Assembly (NCBI GenBank): GCA_003013855.2 | Contig: ML058494.1 | Coordinates: 1,240,001-1,304,000, forward strand | DNA: 64,000 nucleotides | Direction: 5' to 3' | From: Liriodendron chinense | Lineage: Eukaryota; Streptophyta; Magnoliopsida; Magnoliales; Magnoliaceae | Shown here: positions 47,041 to 57,498 of the stretch, in pieces | How positions within the stretch are numbered: position 1 is the first letter of the stretch | Layout of the letters: every line of letters begins with the position of its first letter | Notes under the pieces: generated by a model | Databases searched by the model: none | Seen by the model: only the letters and a program-made list of their open reading frames with translations | What the model was told of the DNA's origin: nothing | Position numbers and translations under genes: made by a program

Positions 47041-48403
47041 CATTGACGAGTCACCTATTGAGGACTCATTCCCTGATGAGCAACTCTTTGTTGCTATGCA
47101 TCCACCATGGTACGCTGATATAGCCAATTATCTTTCCACAGGTGCGATGCCGACTCATTGGACTGCGCAAGACAAACGTAAATTTCTAAGGGAAGTGCGC
47201 AGATTCTTCTGGGATGAACCTCTATTGTTTAAATATTGCCTAGACCAAATTATAAGGAGATGCGTCCCCAATGATGAACACAATTCAGTCATCTCCTTTT
47301 GTCATGATCAAGCATGTGGGGGTCATTTTTCAGCCAAGAAAACAACTGCAAAAATTCTGCAGTGTGGTTTTTATTGGCCCACATTATTTAAAGATACCCA
47401 CGAGTTTTGCAAAGCATGCGAGCGCTGCCAGAAGTTAGGAGGATTATCCCGTCGCAATATGATGCCTCTCACCCCAATTCAACATCTTGAAGTCTTTGAC
47501 TGTTGGGGCATCGATTTCATGGGACCATTCCCCTCATCTTTTGGACATGTCTATATTCTGTTGGCCGTAGATTATGTGTCTAAATGGATAGAGGCTATCC
47601 CATGTAGAACCAACGATCATCGTACGGTTCTCAAGTTTCTCAAAGAAAACATACTTTCTAGATTTGGGACGCCTCGAGCCATTATTAGTGATGGTGGTTC
47701 TCACTTTTGCAATAGACCTTTTGAAACCTTGATGAAGAAATATGGTATTAGGCACAAAGTGAGTACCCCATACCACCCACAAACAAGTGGGCAAGCTGAA
47801 ATCTCCAATAGGGAAATCAAGCAGATTTTGGAAAAGACGGTGAGACCGGATCGCAAGGATTGGTCCCTAAGATTAGATGATGCACTTTGGGCTCACCGTA
47901 CTGCCTACAAAACACCCATTGGAATGTCCCCTTATAGACTTGTCTATGGGAAAGCTTGCCATTTGCCTGTGGAGATAGAACACAAAGCCTATTGGGCAAT
48001 TCGGGCTCTAAATTTTGACATTGACAAGGCTAGCTCGCTTCGCAAACTTCAATTAAATGAGCTTGATGAGATCCGGAACGATGCATACGAGAATTCGAGA
48101 ATTTACAAGAGCAAGATGAAGGCCTTTCATGACAAGCACATCTTAACGAAATCTTTCCATGGAGGACAGAAAGTGCTCTTGTATAATGCCCGACTTCATC
48201 TTTTTCCGGGAAAATTACGATCTCGATGGACCGGCCCATATATTGTTAAAGAAGTTTTTCCTCATGGGGCTGTTGAGATTGAGAATGCAGCGAATGGTGA
48301 CTGTTTCAAAGTTAATGGACAACGCCTTAAACCATTTGTTGAGAAATTTGATTCAGAGGACATGTCCATCTCCCTGAATGATCCGGTCTATCAGGATGAT
48401 TGA
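47041..48403 (+). pseudogene. pol: Athila integrase domain, frame open
   Basis: Continues the open frame from RNase H to the TGA ending at 48403. The HHCC zinc finger is visible as [10 protein letters not shown]...CKACERC (47302-47430). The catalytic triad is present: D in GIDFMGPF, D in IISDGGSHF and E in [11 protein letters not shown], followed by the C-terminal [19 protein letters not shown] region. This 594-codon RNase H-integrase frame is undamaged, but it has no upstream connection because of the RT stop at 46556, so it is part of a dead polyprotein. Confidence 0.92.
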
Positions 48404-49527
48404 TCTCCTAGTCTGATGGAGGTATAGCATAGGTAGGTTTAGTTTTGTTTTACTGTTTTAGTAGGATTTAGTGTTGGAGTTGCAAACTTCCATGATCGCT
48501 TTCTCAGGTACTATTGTTCCCACTCTCTCATATTTTACCATTGCTCTCATGTTCATGCTAATTGCATATCTTTTACATTGAGGACAATGCAAGATTTGGT
48601 TGGGGGGTGAGATGAGATCCCTCATCTAGCATATTGCACCATTTCGAGCCTCACATGCGTAAATTTTTTCGAATTTTCTAAAATTTCAAAACTCTTTTAG
48701 AAAACCTTATTTCCATGCATTCAAGATGATATGAGTTTAAGAAGAGGAGAAACGAAGTGTGTGATGTTGTAGTCTTGAATTTCTTCCAACATAATGGCTA
48801 TATATGTTAATTCCCCTATTGTTGTGATTGATAGACAATTTGAACACCTTTACACCAAGTTCACATTACACGATTTTCATGAGTAACAGGTTTATGTGAT
48901 TTGTGGATTAGCCGGACTTTGGTTTTGAGGTGTTGAGCAGCCAAGCCGGGGTATTTTGTCCATCCTTGTCCATGGGAAAATAACGGAAGATACGGATTTC
49001 TAAAAATCCTATCTAATTTAAAAGAAAAAGGAAAGAAAGGATGAAATCGGGAAGGAAAGAAAAATGGTGGAAAATTCCGAAAAGGGCTACCTATTACCAA
49101 CCGGGGGATGGTCGAACCGTAACCAAAGCCGGAAATGGGACGTAGTGTGAAAGCCGTCGGAAGGACGGTAAGACAAATTCCTGTCATAGGCTTGCTGTTG
49201 CTCTGTGCACCTTGAAATCCTTGGTCTACTTAATCTATGAAGAAGATGATTCCAGGAATTCATGAGATGAACTTTCACTATGCACACTAGGTTGAATTTG
49301 TTCGAATTCTTCTATTTATCAATCAGTCAGCGGGAACCTCATGTAAACACTTCTTATGTTTTGAGAATCCAAGGTTCAGCTTCTATCACCTAAATTTCTC
49401 CAAATCTTATATTTCTGCATCTTGGAATGGATAGAAACATGGATTCTGGAAGAGAGTTGGGTTTGGAGGTTTGAATTTGTTTCACGCATGTTTTGCTCGG
49501 GACTAGCAAAAAGCTGGTTGGGGGGTG
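48404..49527 (+). mobile_element. Athila 3' non-coding region and polypurine tract
   Basis: 1.1 kb with no frame, so no env-like gene. Phrases such as 'gaggacaatgcaagatttgg' and 'gggctacctattaccaac' recur in the other two Athila copies (6473-8882, and inverted at 35033-36150). The tract GCTGGTTGGGGGGTG just before 49528 is the second-strand primer. Confidence 0.85.
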
Positions 49528-50924
49528 TGTTGAACCTCCAATTTATACATTGCATTGCCCATTACATGACAAGATTTGCATGATTTTCATGGTTTAAAGG
49601 CCCACCTAACATATGTTTTGTGAGTATAGGGATGAGAGCGGACTTCATTCAATTACAAGCCAATAGAATGCTTCTAGAGCTTTTGGATGAAGATGAAAGA
49701 AGACCAAAGAAAGGAGAAAGCAAAGAGAAGAGAGAGAAGAAGAAAAAGGAGAAAAAGAAGAGAAGAAGAATCAAATGGAAGACAGGCCGACCGGTCATAA
49801 CCGGTCGGCCATGAAGGCTAACCACATTACATTGGAGCCCGACCGGTCATGACAGGTCGGCTGTATACATTGGACAAGGTGGGAACAAAGCCCGACCGGT
49901 CATGACCGGTCGGGCACACACGCTGGATGAATGGAAATCAGTCCGACCGGTCATGACCGGTCGGCTGTACTCACTGGAATGCTTGGAAATTAGCCCGACC
50001 GGTCGTGACCGGTCGGCTCTGCGTAAGGATGAGTCCTTTCTAAATTGGGACTCCGAATTTCACTGCGCAATGCAAAGTCTTTCGCAGGATCCGACACAAG
50101 GGGGGTTTGTTGCTATAAAAGGACACCTAGGGGCTCTCCCTAAGGTATCAGAGAAGGGAAGGAACGTGAGTTTGGAGGGAGGAAGCGACTGTGGAGCGAC
50201 TGCAACTCTTCTATCCGGTTTTTCTTAGTTTATGCTTTTATTTCGGAGTTTTTAGTTGTTGCATGACTATGCTCGGCTAAAACCTCTCAGCTAAGGCTGA
50301 GAGGTGAAGCTTGTAGCCAGTTCTATGTTAATTTCAGTTTGATTCAAGTATTTTTTAATTCAAAGTTAGATTTTTCTTATGTTTCAGTCCAATAGGTGGT
50401 AGTTTGAGATGTCTTATCTGAGTTTATGTGCTCCGGACATGAATTCCTTTTAATTCTCTGAAATTATCACAGGTTGCTTGTTTAGATTCGAATTATAGTA
50501 ATCCTTGAGCAAGGCCATAGTCCATAGGCATGGCTGTTACTCCGCAGGCTATGAATTTGAATTCTGCATTGATTGAATGGACTTGAACTTGGAAAGTTCA
50601 ACTTGAATTGGATGAATGTGTGTGAATGCTTTACTTTCCAACTAGATGAGAGATGGGACTTCAAATCTAGTTGTGTTCTCTACTTGGATTGACTGAATTG
50701 ACATAGGATTGCTACAAGTGGATCCTTGAAAGCCTTAGTACATTAAATCTCTGATTTTTCATTAAGTTACTGTTTTAATTAAACATCCCATTGAATCTGA
50801 ATTTACTCTATTAAATTGAGTTGCTGGAGTAATTAGGAAGCTGTTACTCTTTCCCTGTGGATCGACCTCGGTCTTACCGAGATTTATTACTACATTGCAG
50901 CCTTACACTTGAGGCGAGCAAACA
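49528..50924 (+). mobile_element. 3' LTR of Athila element
   Basis: Partner of 41312-42707. The five phased palindromes recur starting at 49787, with the first copy mutated to ATAACC. The terminal bases have drifted from GCAAGCGAACA to GCGAGCAAACA. The TCTCT target duplication follows. Confidence 0.95.
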
Positions 50925-51121
50925 TCTCTAGGATGATTGGGTGAAACAGACATAGCCTATGCTCGAACGTGTTCTTGTTGATACTCCTTTTGCAGGCCTT
51001 CTCTCATTACGCTTTCACAACAATAATGCCAACCGCTTGCTACTTGCGGCTCTCTGTGAGAGGTGGAGGGATGAGACCCACACCTTTCAACTTCCCTGTG
51101 GGGAGTGGGGAATAACTCCCT

Positions 51122-51198
<77 letters not shown>

Positions 51199-51589
51199 TT
51201 GGCTTTCCATTCCATGGCGCTGTTGTTTCTCACGCAGGCTCTCTTGCTCCCATTACTTCTACTGACTGGCTACGGCTTGTCGGAGTTATCCCACCCGAGA
51301 GCAAATTCCAGAGCCACCAAGTGAAACTGCGATGGTTTTACAACACCTTCGCCCCTGTCATTCCTACTACCGAGCTGGAGGCCCTTCACAAAGCACGGGC
51401 CATGATTACTTATGCCTTTGGGTCGTTCCTTTTTGGTCATGCGAACGAAAGGGTCGACCCTAGATTTCTTCGCCTGGTTGAGGATCTTCATCATTCATAT
51501 AATTGGAATGGGGCTATCTTGACTTGTATCTACCAAGGTCTAGATAAGACCTCTCGGAGTAGCCGATTACATGTCATAGAGAGGCTACT
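50925..51589 (+). pseudogene. Plant-mobile-domain gene, core fragment
   Basis: After the Athila insertion the frame gives VLVDTPFAGLLSLRF, then RLLLAALCERWRDETHTFQL and PCGEWGITP, the most recognisable block of the plant mobile domain (PF10536; MAIN/MAIL1 and phosphatase-7-long-form-like proteins). A 73-bp TA microsatellite replaces the next motif and shifts frame. The domain continues as WLRLVGVIPPESKF, LRWFYNTFAPVIP, ARAMITYAFGSFLFG and RFLRLVEDLHHSYNWNGAIL, ending RLHVIERLL at the solo LTR. Domain identity is firm. The gene is dead by frameshift and insertions. Confidence 0.85.
51124..51196. repeat. (AT)n microsatellite in the plant-mobile-domain exon
   Basis: 73 bp of AT repeat between GEWGITP and the GFPFHGAVV block of the plant-mobile-domain sequence. 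The reading frame differs on the two sides. Confidence 0.95.
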
Positions 51590-52907
51590 TGTTGAGCCTC
51601 CAATTTATACATGTCATAGCCCATTACATCACACTATATGCATGGTTTGCATGTTTAAAAGGCCCATTTAATGCATGTTTTGTGATTGTAGGAATGAGAG
51701 CGACTTCGCCCAAATAATGACCAAAAGGGGCCATTTAGAGCCATTGGATGAAGGTTGAAGGAGGACCAAAGAAAGAAGAACGCAAGGAGAGAAGAGAGAA
51801 GAAGAAAGGAAGAAAGAAAATATGATGAGAAGAAGGTCCGACCGGTCACGACCGGACGGCCAAAGCAGTCCGACCGGTCAAGATCGGTCGGCCATCCTGC
51901 TGGAGGACGCTGGACAATGGACCAGAGGGGTCCAACCGGTCAAGACCGGTCGGCCAGCAGGTCGGCCCCCCATATGCACTCCCTGGACTCCCCTCAGATG
52001 GGTCCGACCAGTCAAGACCGATCAGCCACAAGCAAACATCGGGTTTTCAGCTTCTAATTCCGGATTTTGGGTTTCCTAAGTGCAGGAGGACTCCGTATTT
52101 CTGCGATTCTTCCAAGTCGGTGACACCTCCAAGCTATAAAAAGACACCTATAGCCTCTTCCTAAATCATCTAGCAACGTGGGGAGCAAAGAGATCAAGAC
52201 CTAGGAGGCTTCCTAGCCTCCTACAATTAGTTTTCCTCTTCTTCTAGTTCTAGTTTCTAGTTTTTAATGTTTTCTTCTAGTTAACCTCTTATCTAGAGCT
52301 AAAAGGTGAAGTTTATAGTTTGTTTCAATGCTTTAATTCGTTCTTCAAGTACCCTTTACTTTATTTTTGGATTTTCAAGTTCTAGTTTGAATAAAGTTTG
52401 GTTTTTTTAGAAGTTTTGTGAGAGTTTGTGTGCTCCGGACACGAGTTCCTTGCAATTCTCTGAGATTACCATGATTGGGTTGTTTGAATTCAAATTGTAG
52501 TAATCCTTGAGCATGCCATAGTCCATAAGCATGGCTGTTACTCCGAAGGCTACAAGTTCAAGTTCTATGTGCTCCATTAGAACTAGAAATCTGATTTTCA
52601 GATTTAAGTGGGACTGTTTGTGGTTGAATGTTATATCCTCCAATTAGATGAGAGATAGGACTTTGATTCTAATTGTGTTGTGCTTGGATGAATGAATTGG
52701 CATTGGACGACTACAAGTAGATCCTTGATGCTCTAGTTCTTCTTAATTTCAGATTTTCTTATTTTATGTGAAAAACTATTTTCCTAAACTTCTTAGATTC
52801 TAGTTATTAGAGTAGTTGGAATTGTTTACCTCTTTCCCTGTGGATCGACCTCGATCTTACTAAGAATTATTACTACATCGCAGCCTTACACTTGAGGCAA
52901 GCGAACA
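51590..52907 (+). mobile_element. Athila-type solo LTR, TSD CTACT
   Basis: Starts TGTTGAGCCTCCAATTTATAC and ends TTGAGGCAAGCGAACA, with CTACT at 51585-51589 and 52908-52912. Four GACCGGTC-type blocks start at 51838, 51870, 51932 and 52003. The first two spacings (32 and 62) equal those in the 7.2-kb non-autonomous element. TATAAAAAG is at about 52135. The leader stem-loop is weakened (ccTCTTATC-taga-GCTAAaagg). It was inserted in the plant-mobile-domain gene. Confidence 0.93.
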
Positions 52908-53213
52908 CTACTCCGATAGATCACTAGTGTGGCTTAGGTTCCTTGTTCCGCACCTCCTCCGGCTGCTCAGATTTCGGCTGATGATATGGCCGATGTCCTC
53001 GTGGGCCAGCCTGGGTTTCATTTCACGATCCCAGATTGTGACTACGACGATTGGTATTTGCTATACAGACAGGGACCTCTTCTTCCTTCGCTCTACGTTC
53101 TAGGGGGTCGTCGCAGGTATGCCGGAGGATCAGTGACAGCTCCTCTGATGGATCTTTATCATCGGGAGCGGGATGAGAGGAGAGATGATGATGATTATGT
53201 TGGTGATCTGTAG
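52908..53213 (+). pseudogene. Plant-mobile-domain gene, C-terminal fragment
   Basis: Downstream of the solo LTR an open stretch reads MADVLVGQPGFHFTIPDC, DYDDWYLLYRQGPLLPS, then a charged tail ending RRDDDDYVGDL and TAG at 53211-53213. A stop just after the LTR junction separates it from ERLL. I assign it to the same gene by position and strand, not by a recognised domain. Confidence 0.45.
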
Positions 53214-53960
53214 CCTGCTTCTGTGAGGATGTATTCAGCTTACTTGAAGTATGCTCTTCTTCTTTTTGCCTTTACTTTCTTCTGTATCAAAATCTTCTGA
53301 ATGAATATACAACCCTTGATTTGCCTCAAAACCTCTTGATGATGCTTGGATGCTTTGATTTCTGACTCATTCTTTAATGCTTTGTGGAAGATGAGACTTC
53401 TTAACTGCATGAATGATGACTTGAACGGCTTTGGATTGCTTGGTTTGGCCCTGTGGGCCCTTTCCCGACTTCAACTTCGCCTTAGAGCACTTGTCTGTGG
53501 TGTTTTGTGAGGCTGAAAAGGCTTTCCATGGTGCGAATGATGACTTAGACGGTTCAGATTCCCTTTTTTAGCCGTGTGGGCCCACTTGATGATCAGGTCT
53601 TGGATTCTAGCCCTCCTTCTTGATGATCAAACCCTTAATCTTGCTATTTTATGACTCATGTGAGCTCTTCCATGGTTTAGATCATGATGATCTAGTCTTT
53701 GAGTGGCTCAGATTGCTTGTGGGCCTCTCTTGATCAATTTTCATTCTCTTTGCCTTGATCAGACCCATGTTGGCCGTAATACTTTATGATTGGATAGGTG
53801 GGGTACCCTCCAGATGATTCAGATCAGCCTCAAATGAAATGTGGAGTTAATTGGAGCCTTGGGCGGCCCTCAGGGTGGTATCTGTTGACGTGGACTGTCA
53901 GTCTCACCTACCAGCGACTGTGGAGCCAATCCCGCAGAGAGAGAGAGGGAGCGTGTCCGT
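53214..53960 (+). other. Spacer between two antisense genes
   Basis: No supported frame. It contains several diverged copies of a phrase like 'gatgatgacttgaacggcttt ggatt' (53400-53560), with 'gtgggccc' repeats. It could be 3' and 5' flanking DNA of the adjacent + strand genes. Confidence 0.4.
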
Positions 53961-54680
53961 ATGGGCGGCCCACAGCGGGCCGCCCAAACTTCGCTTTTTG
54001 TGCGGCCTGGGTTGAACCTGGTTCGAACATTCTCAGCAGTCCACTGTCCCTGTCCCATATTCTATGTACGCCCAGGTTTGATTCCAGCCATGAATCTTCT
54101 CCTTGTCTCATCTTTCCTTCCTTTTTTGTCTTTTTCTCTTTTGGTCCTCTCTTGGGCAGCCATTAATAATGGCTTGGGGGCCATTTTGGGAGAGGTTGGT
54201 GGGTCCCACACTTCAGAAATTGGTGAAGGCTTTAATTATGGTGGGATGCTTTTGATTGGTGGTAAAGATGGAGCATTGAATGAGTCCATTGATGGTGGAT
54301 TAAGGGTGGTTGTTGGGGAAGCTTTGAATACCCCCATTAATGGTAGGATTACTGGAAATTCTGACTTGGATGGGGCATTGACCATGGGAGGATCGGATGG
54401 TATGGATGAGATGGGGAGATGGGTCATAGGTGGAGCTATGCACCCTTTGAGTGTGAGCCTCATGGATGATGTGATTGATGGTGGTGATGGGGCTATGATG
54501 GATATAGATGGGCTGATCTCATGTTTAAACGGTATGAATGGTTCAGATGATACCTTTGATGGCTTGGATGCTCTTGATGATGGCCGAGATGTGAGGCATA
54601 CTTGCTTGGGTGGACTTGATGTGATCATTGATGATGGACGGTGTGGATATCCCGATGATCCCTTTGATTGGACAGGATGA
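53961..54680 (+). CDS. Gly/Asp-rich ORF, candidate 5' exon of the DUF7745-like gene
   Basis: A 239-codon open frame. A hydrophobic stretch (about residues 44-68, LLLVSSFLPFLSFSLLVLS) resembles a signal or membrane segment. The rest is rich in Gly, Asp and Met, with many DG and DD pairs, ending DDPFDWTG. A splice-acceptor-like TTGCAG at about 54711-54716 leads into PDLTIDSSIGVAG in the frame of the next gene, which starts with a similar DG/FD style. It may therefore be an upstream exon. It could also be chance: part of the frame is repeat-like GATGGTGG. No family recognised. Confidence 0.35.
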   Translation: MGGPQRAAQTSLFVRPGLNLVRTFSAVHCPCPIFYVRPGLIPAMNLLLVSSFLPFLSFSLLVLSWAAINNGLGAILGEVGGSHTSEIGEGFNYGGMLLIGGKDGALNESIDGGLRVVVGEALNTPINGRITGNSDLDGALTMGGSDGMDEMGRWVIGGAMHPLSVSLMDDVIDGGDGAMMDIDGLISCLNGMNGSDDTFDGLDALDDGRDVRHTCLGGLDVIIDDGRCGYPDDPFDWTG

Positions 54681-54817
54681 TGGTTGGATTCATGACTTCA
54701 TGTTGGTGAGGACTTGCAGGTCCCGATCTGACCATAGATTCTTCGATCGGGGTTGCCGGGGCCTTTCTTGACGGTTCAGATGCATTTTTCAGCGGTCAGA
54801 TTGATCAGGATGCCACG

Positions 54818-57498
54818 ATGTGCGGCGTGATCTTTGCTGATAGCCCTTTTGATGGAGAGTATCAACCTTCTTCTGATCACCGACCTTTTACACATTCGGT
54901 CCACGAGGTGGGCGAGCCTTCTCATGTGGCTGAGGTCGTGACTGTTTCAGACAGCGATGCGACTATATCAGACATAGCCGCTACTGGGGATAGGTCAAGA
55001 ACTGTTGAGTCTGCAGAGGTTCTAGCTTTTCCTTCTCCGTCACCCGTTGATCTTTCGATCCTTGATGAGCTATCATCGATTCCTGAGCCCTTTGTTCTGG
55101 AGGGGATTCCTGTGAGGACTTGTCAGTTGCTTCCTCGCCCTTCTTACTCGCCACGACTGCTTGCTTGGCTTGACAGCTTGTCAGCTTATGAGATTCGAGA
55201 TTTGGAGTCCTATGGCTTCGACGGTCTGATCCATATGGCTAGAGTTGACATTGATTGGAGGATGCTCGGGGCTGCATTGATTGACTGGGTCCCTTCGTTG
55301 AACTTGTTCACGTTCAATGACATGGAGATGGGACCTTCTTTGGAGGAGCTTGCGCGTTTGACCGGTCTTCCTTGGGATTACTCTCAGTATTTTTCGCCGA
55401 AGACTTTGACGAAGACTGCCACACCGCAGGATTGGTTCGAGATTCTGTATCTTGTTCAGCCTGCGGCTGCTGGCCAAGATGCTGTGGTGTTCTCCTTGGA
55501 CTTGCTATATGATCTTTTCTCGGGTCCTCAGAGTGTGGCAGGGTCCTTACTTTCTCGGAATGCACTAATGTTCTGTTTGATAGCTGAGGTGCTATTCTCG
55601 GGATGGCGCAGATCTCAAACTCCTTTGCTTTTTGAGGTGATGAGTCGAGTTGTTCGTCGTCAGGGGATAATTTCTCTTATCCTGGCTGAGCTGTTTAATG
55701 GGCTGACTGACTGCGCCCTGGGCCGCACTCGTGTCCTTCGCGGCTGCTGTGCATTTCTTCAGGTATCTTTTCTGCACTTTTTCTTTTCTTGTCTTTTGGG
55801 AGTTGCTTTGCTTTAGTTGATCCTCTTTACTTTCTTACAATCAAATTTGGCTATGGGAGCGTCTTTCGCTAACCGTTCCTGTATCATTTCCTATCACCCG
55901 TCACCCAGACCTCATGCGACACATCATGGAGTTTCTTCCGCATACGGCTAGGATGAGTGAGCCCTTGTATCGTAGGATGTTTGCTGAGTTGCATGACTGG
56001 AATGTTCGTTGGGAGTCATCTTGGCTTTCACTTCCTCCAGTACTTTGTGATGCTCATCGCCTTCCTCTGATGCTGGTAGGCTTTTGATCTTACTTTTCTT
56101 ATCACCCTGTCCAGTTCCTGTGGCAGTTCGGGTATGAGCAGGATGTTCCTCCTTTTGCTTTCACGGGTATCGGGCGTCGAGCACTTCCATCTAGATCATC
56201 TAACTTTAGGACTCGGATTGATGGATCCTGGGCAAGTCACTTGACTACTGACTTGCTTGGTTTTGAGCTGCGGACTTTTTCGATGACGACTGCCCCATAC
56301 CAGCATTGAGTTGCTGAGCAGTCTCTGTATCGACGCATTCCTTGTTGCACCAGACTACCGATGAGGATGAGCAGGATATTCTTGGGGATGCTGGCTCTTC
56401 CTCTGTTTCATATGAGCCCTTTGAGGAGCGCCCATTCATCGATCCTGGTTTCCTTTTGGCCACTCATGGCCACTTGCTGTCTGAGATCTTTGCACTTCGG
56501 TATCTGTTAACGTCAGATTTTGTAACAGGATCCTCCGGACGTTCACCTTCTCTTCAATAGAGACTTCCCTCGCCAGACCTGAAAGAAGACAGAAAGCAAC
56601 TAAGGGTGGCCGGCATCCAGCCGTTAGCTCTCCGATGCTTAAGTCAGATAAGGCAGGAAGAAGAATAGCCAAAACGACAGGCTAGAGATTGAATATTGTG
56701 TACCTGTATCTTAATGGAGTCTTCTCCTTATATAGATCTGAAATGATCCAATCTATTACGTAAGATATCGAGATCCCGCTGATTTCGTGGGATAAGATTC
56801 TTATCCTCAGATAGAAGGGAAATCTAATCCAATGACTCATCCGATAGTTTTCGTTCCTTGATAGCGATCCCTTGAGACTCGGAACCACTGAAGAAGATAA
56901 GCCCAATCTCGGCCTATACGGGCTGCTGGTACTGAGGGCTAAGAGATGTCGCCACAGAAAAAGCTGTTCGCATGTTAGAAGATGGTCGCGAGTCCAAGTG
57001 CTCACTCATTCAGATACGACACCTTTCAACGACTTGTGAGAAGGTCTGCTCGCAGGAAAAAATACAACTCCTCTCGCCTTCCAGTATTTGACTATCGATC
57101 ACAACTTCTCGAAGCTTTGGTAATCGAGCATCGGTTTTCCTAATATGCGAGTCGTGAACAGACGTTCTCGATAGTCGAATAAAGGTGCTCGCGGGATCGG
57201 AGCATCATTAGAATATACGAATCGCGAACAGACATTCTCGATAGTCAGATAGACGTGCTCGCGGGGTCTATCTCCAGCAGATGATCTCCGCTATTTTTTA
57301 CTATAACAGTATCATTGTGAGATGATGTTGAGGAGATTGGCTGCCGATCAGAGGTTGTCTGATGAGGAGAGCGATCTGTAGCCTTGAGCGAGATGAGGTA
57401 CATTACCTACGTATGGAGGTGAGTAGGTTGAGAGCGAGGCTATTTCATTATGAGTCAGAGGACTTACCTGACGTGGTCGAGGAGGAGGGCAGAGATTG
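54818..57498 (+). pseudogene. DUF7745/plant-mobile-domain-like gene
   Basis: From ATG 54818 an acidic leader gives way to LARWLDSL-like text (LLAWLDSLSAYEIRDLESYG), then LNLFTFNDMEMGPSLEELARL, the central motif of DUF7745 and plant-mobile-domain proteins. ALMFCLIAEVLFSGW, LILAELFNGLTD and, after a likely 82-bp intron (55763-55844), IWLWERLSLTVPV follow in family order. The expected AG acceptor reads AA. Later come a 39-bp GT...AG gap, a TGA at 56307-56309, a frame change, and coiled-coil-like text (LSEIFALRYH, MLRRLAADQRL) split by the 804-bp LTR. The tail EVHYLRMEVSRLRARL ends at 57498 in another frame. It lies tail-to-tail with Ogre-like pol. Family known; function in retrotransposons is not. 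Confidence 0.65.
56505..57308 (-). mobile_element. 804-bp solo LTR, Tat-like, TSD GTATC
   Basis: On + it starts TGTTAACGTCAG and ends TTTACTATAACA, flanked by GTATC at 56500-56504 and 57309-57313. Read on -, a TATATAAGGAGAAGACTCC box (about 56733) begins the transcribed part. A 71-bp imperfect repeat with 'gaacagacgttctcgatagtc' occurs at about 57155 and 57226 on +. Length and style suggest a Tat-lineage LTR. It interrupts the coiled-coil end of the DUF7745-like gene; joining the flanks restores a continuous frame across that point. Confidence 0.93.

Larger units (their letters stand above)
41312..50924 (+). mobile_element. Near-complete Athila element, TSD TCTCT
   Basis: A 9613-bp Ty3/gypsy Athila copy with both LTRs, a tRNA-Asp primer site, gag-pol in the usual order and a polypurine-like tract. 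TCTCT at 41307-41311 and 50925-50929 is a perfect target duplication. By eye the LTRs differ at about 19 of 1396 positions (about 1.4%). Pol has at least three stops or frame changes and gag several, so it cannot move on its own now. No env-like frame lies between integrase and the 3' LTR. It was inserted in the plant-mobile-domain gene of the Ogre-like element. Confidence 0.96.

Noticed and set aside
48404..49527. Env-like gene downstream of Athila pol
   Set aside because: Some Athila elements have one, but no frame over about 110 codons exists here, and those are on the wrong strand.
54236..54628. 130-codon - strand frame opposite the Gly/Asp-rich ORF
   Set aside because: It is a mirror of GATGGTGG-rich DNA, gives a Ser/Pro-rich product with no motif, and looks like a shadow of the + frame.
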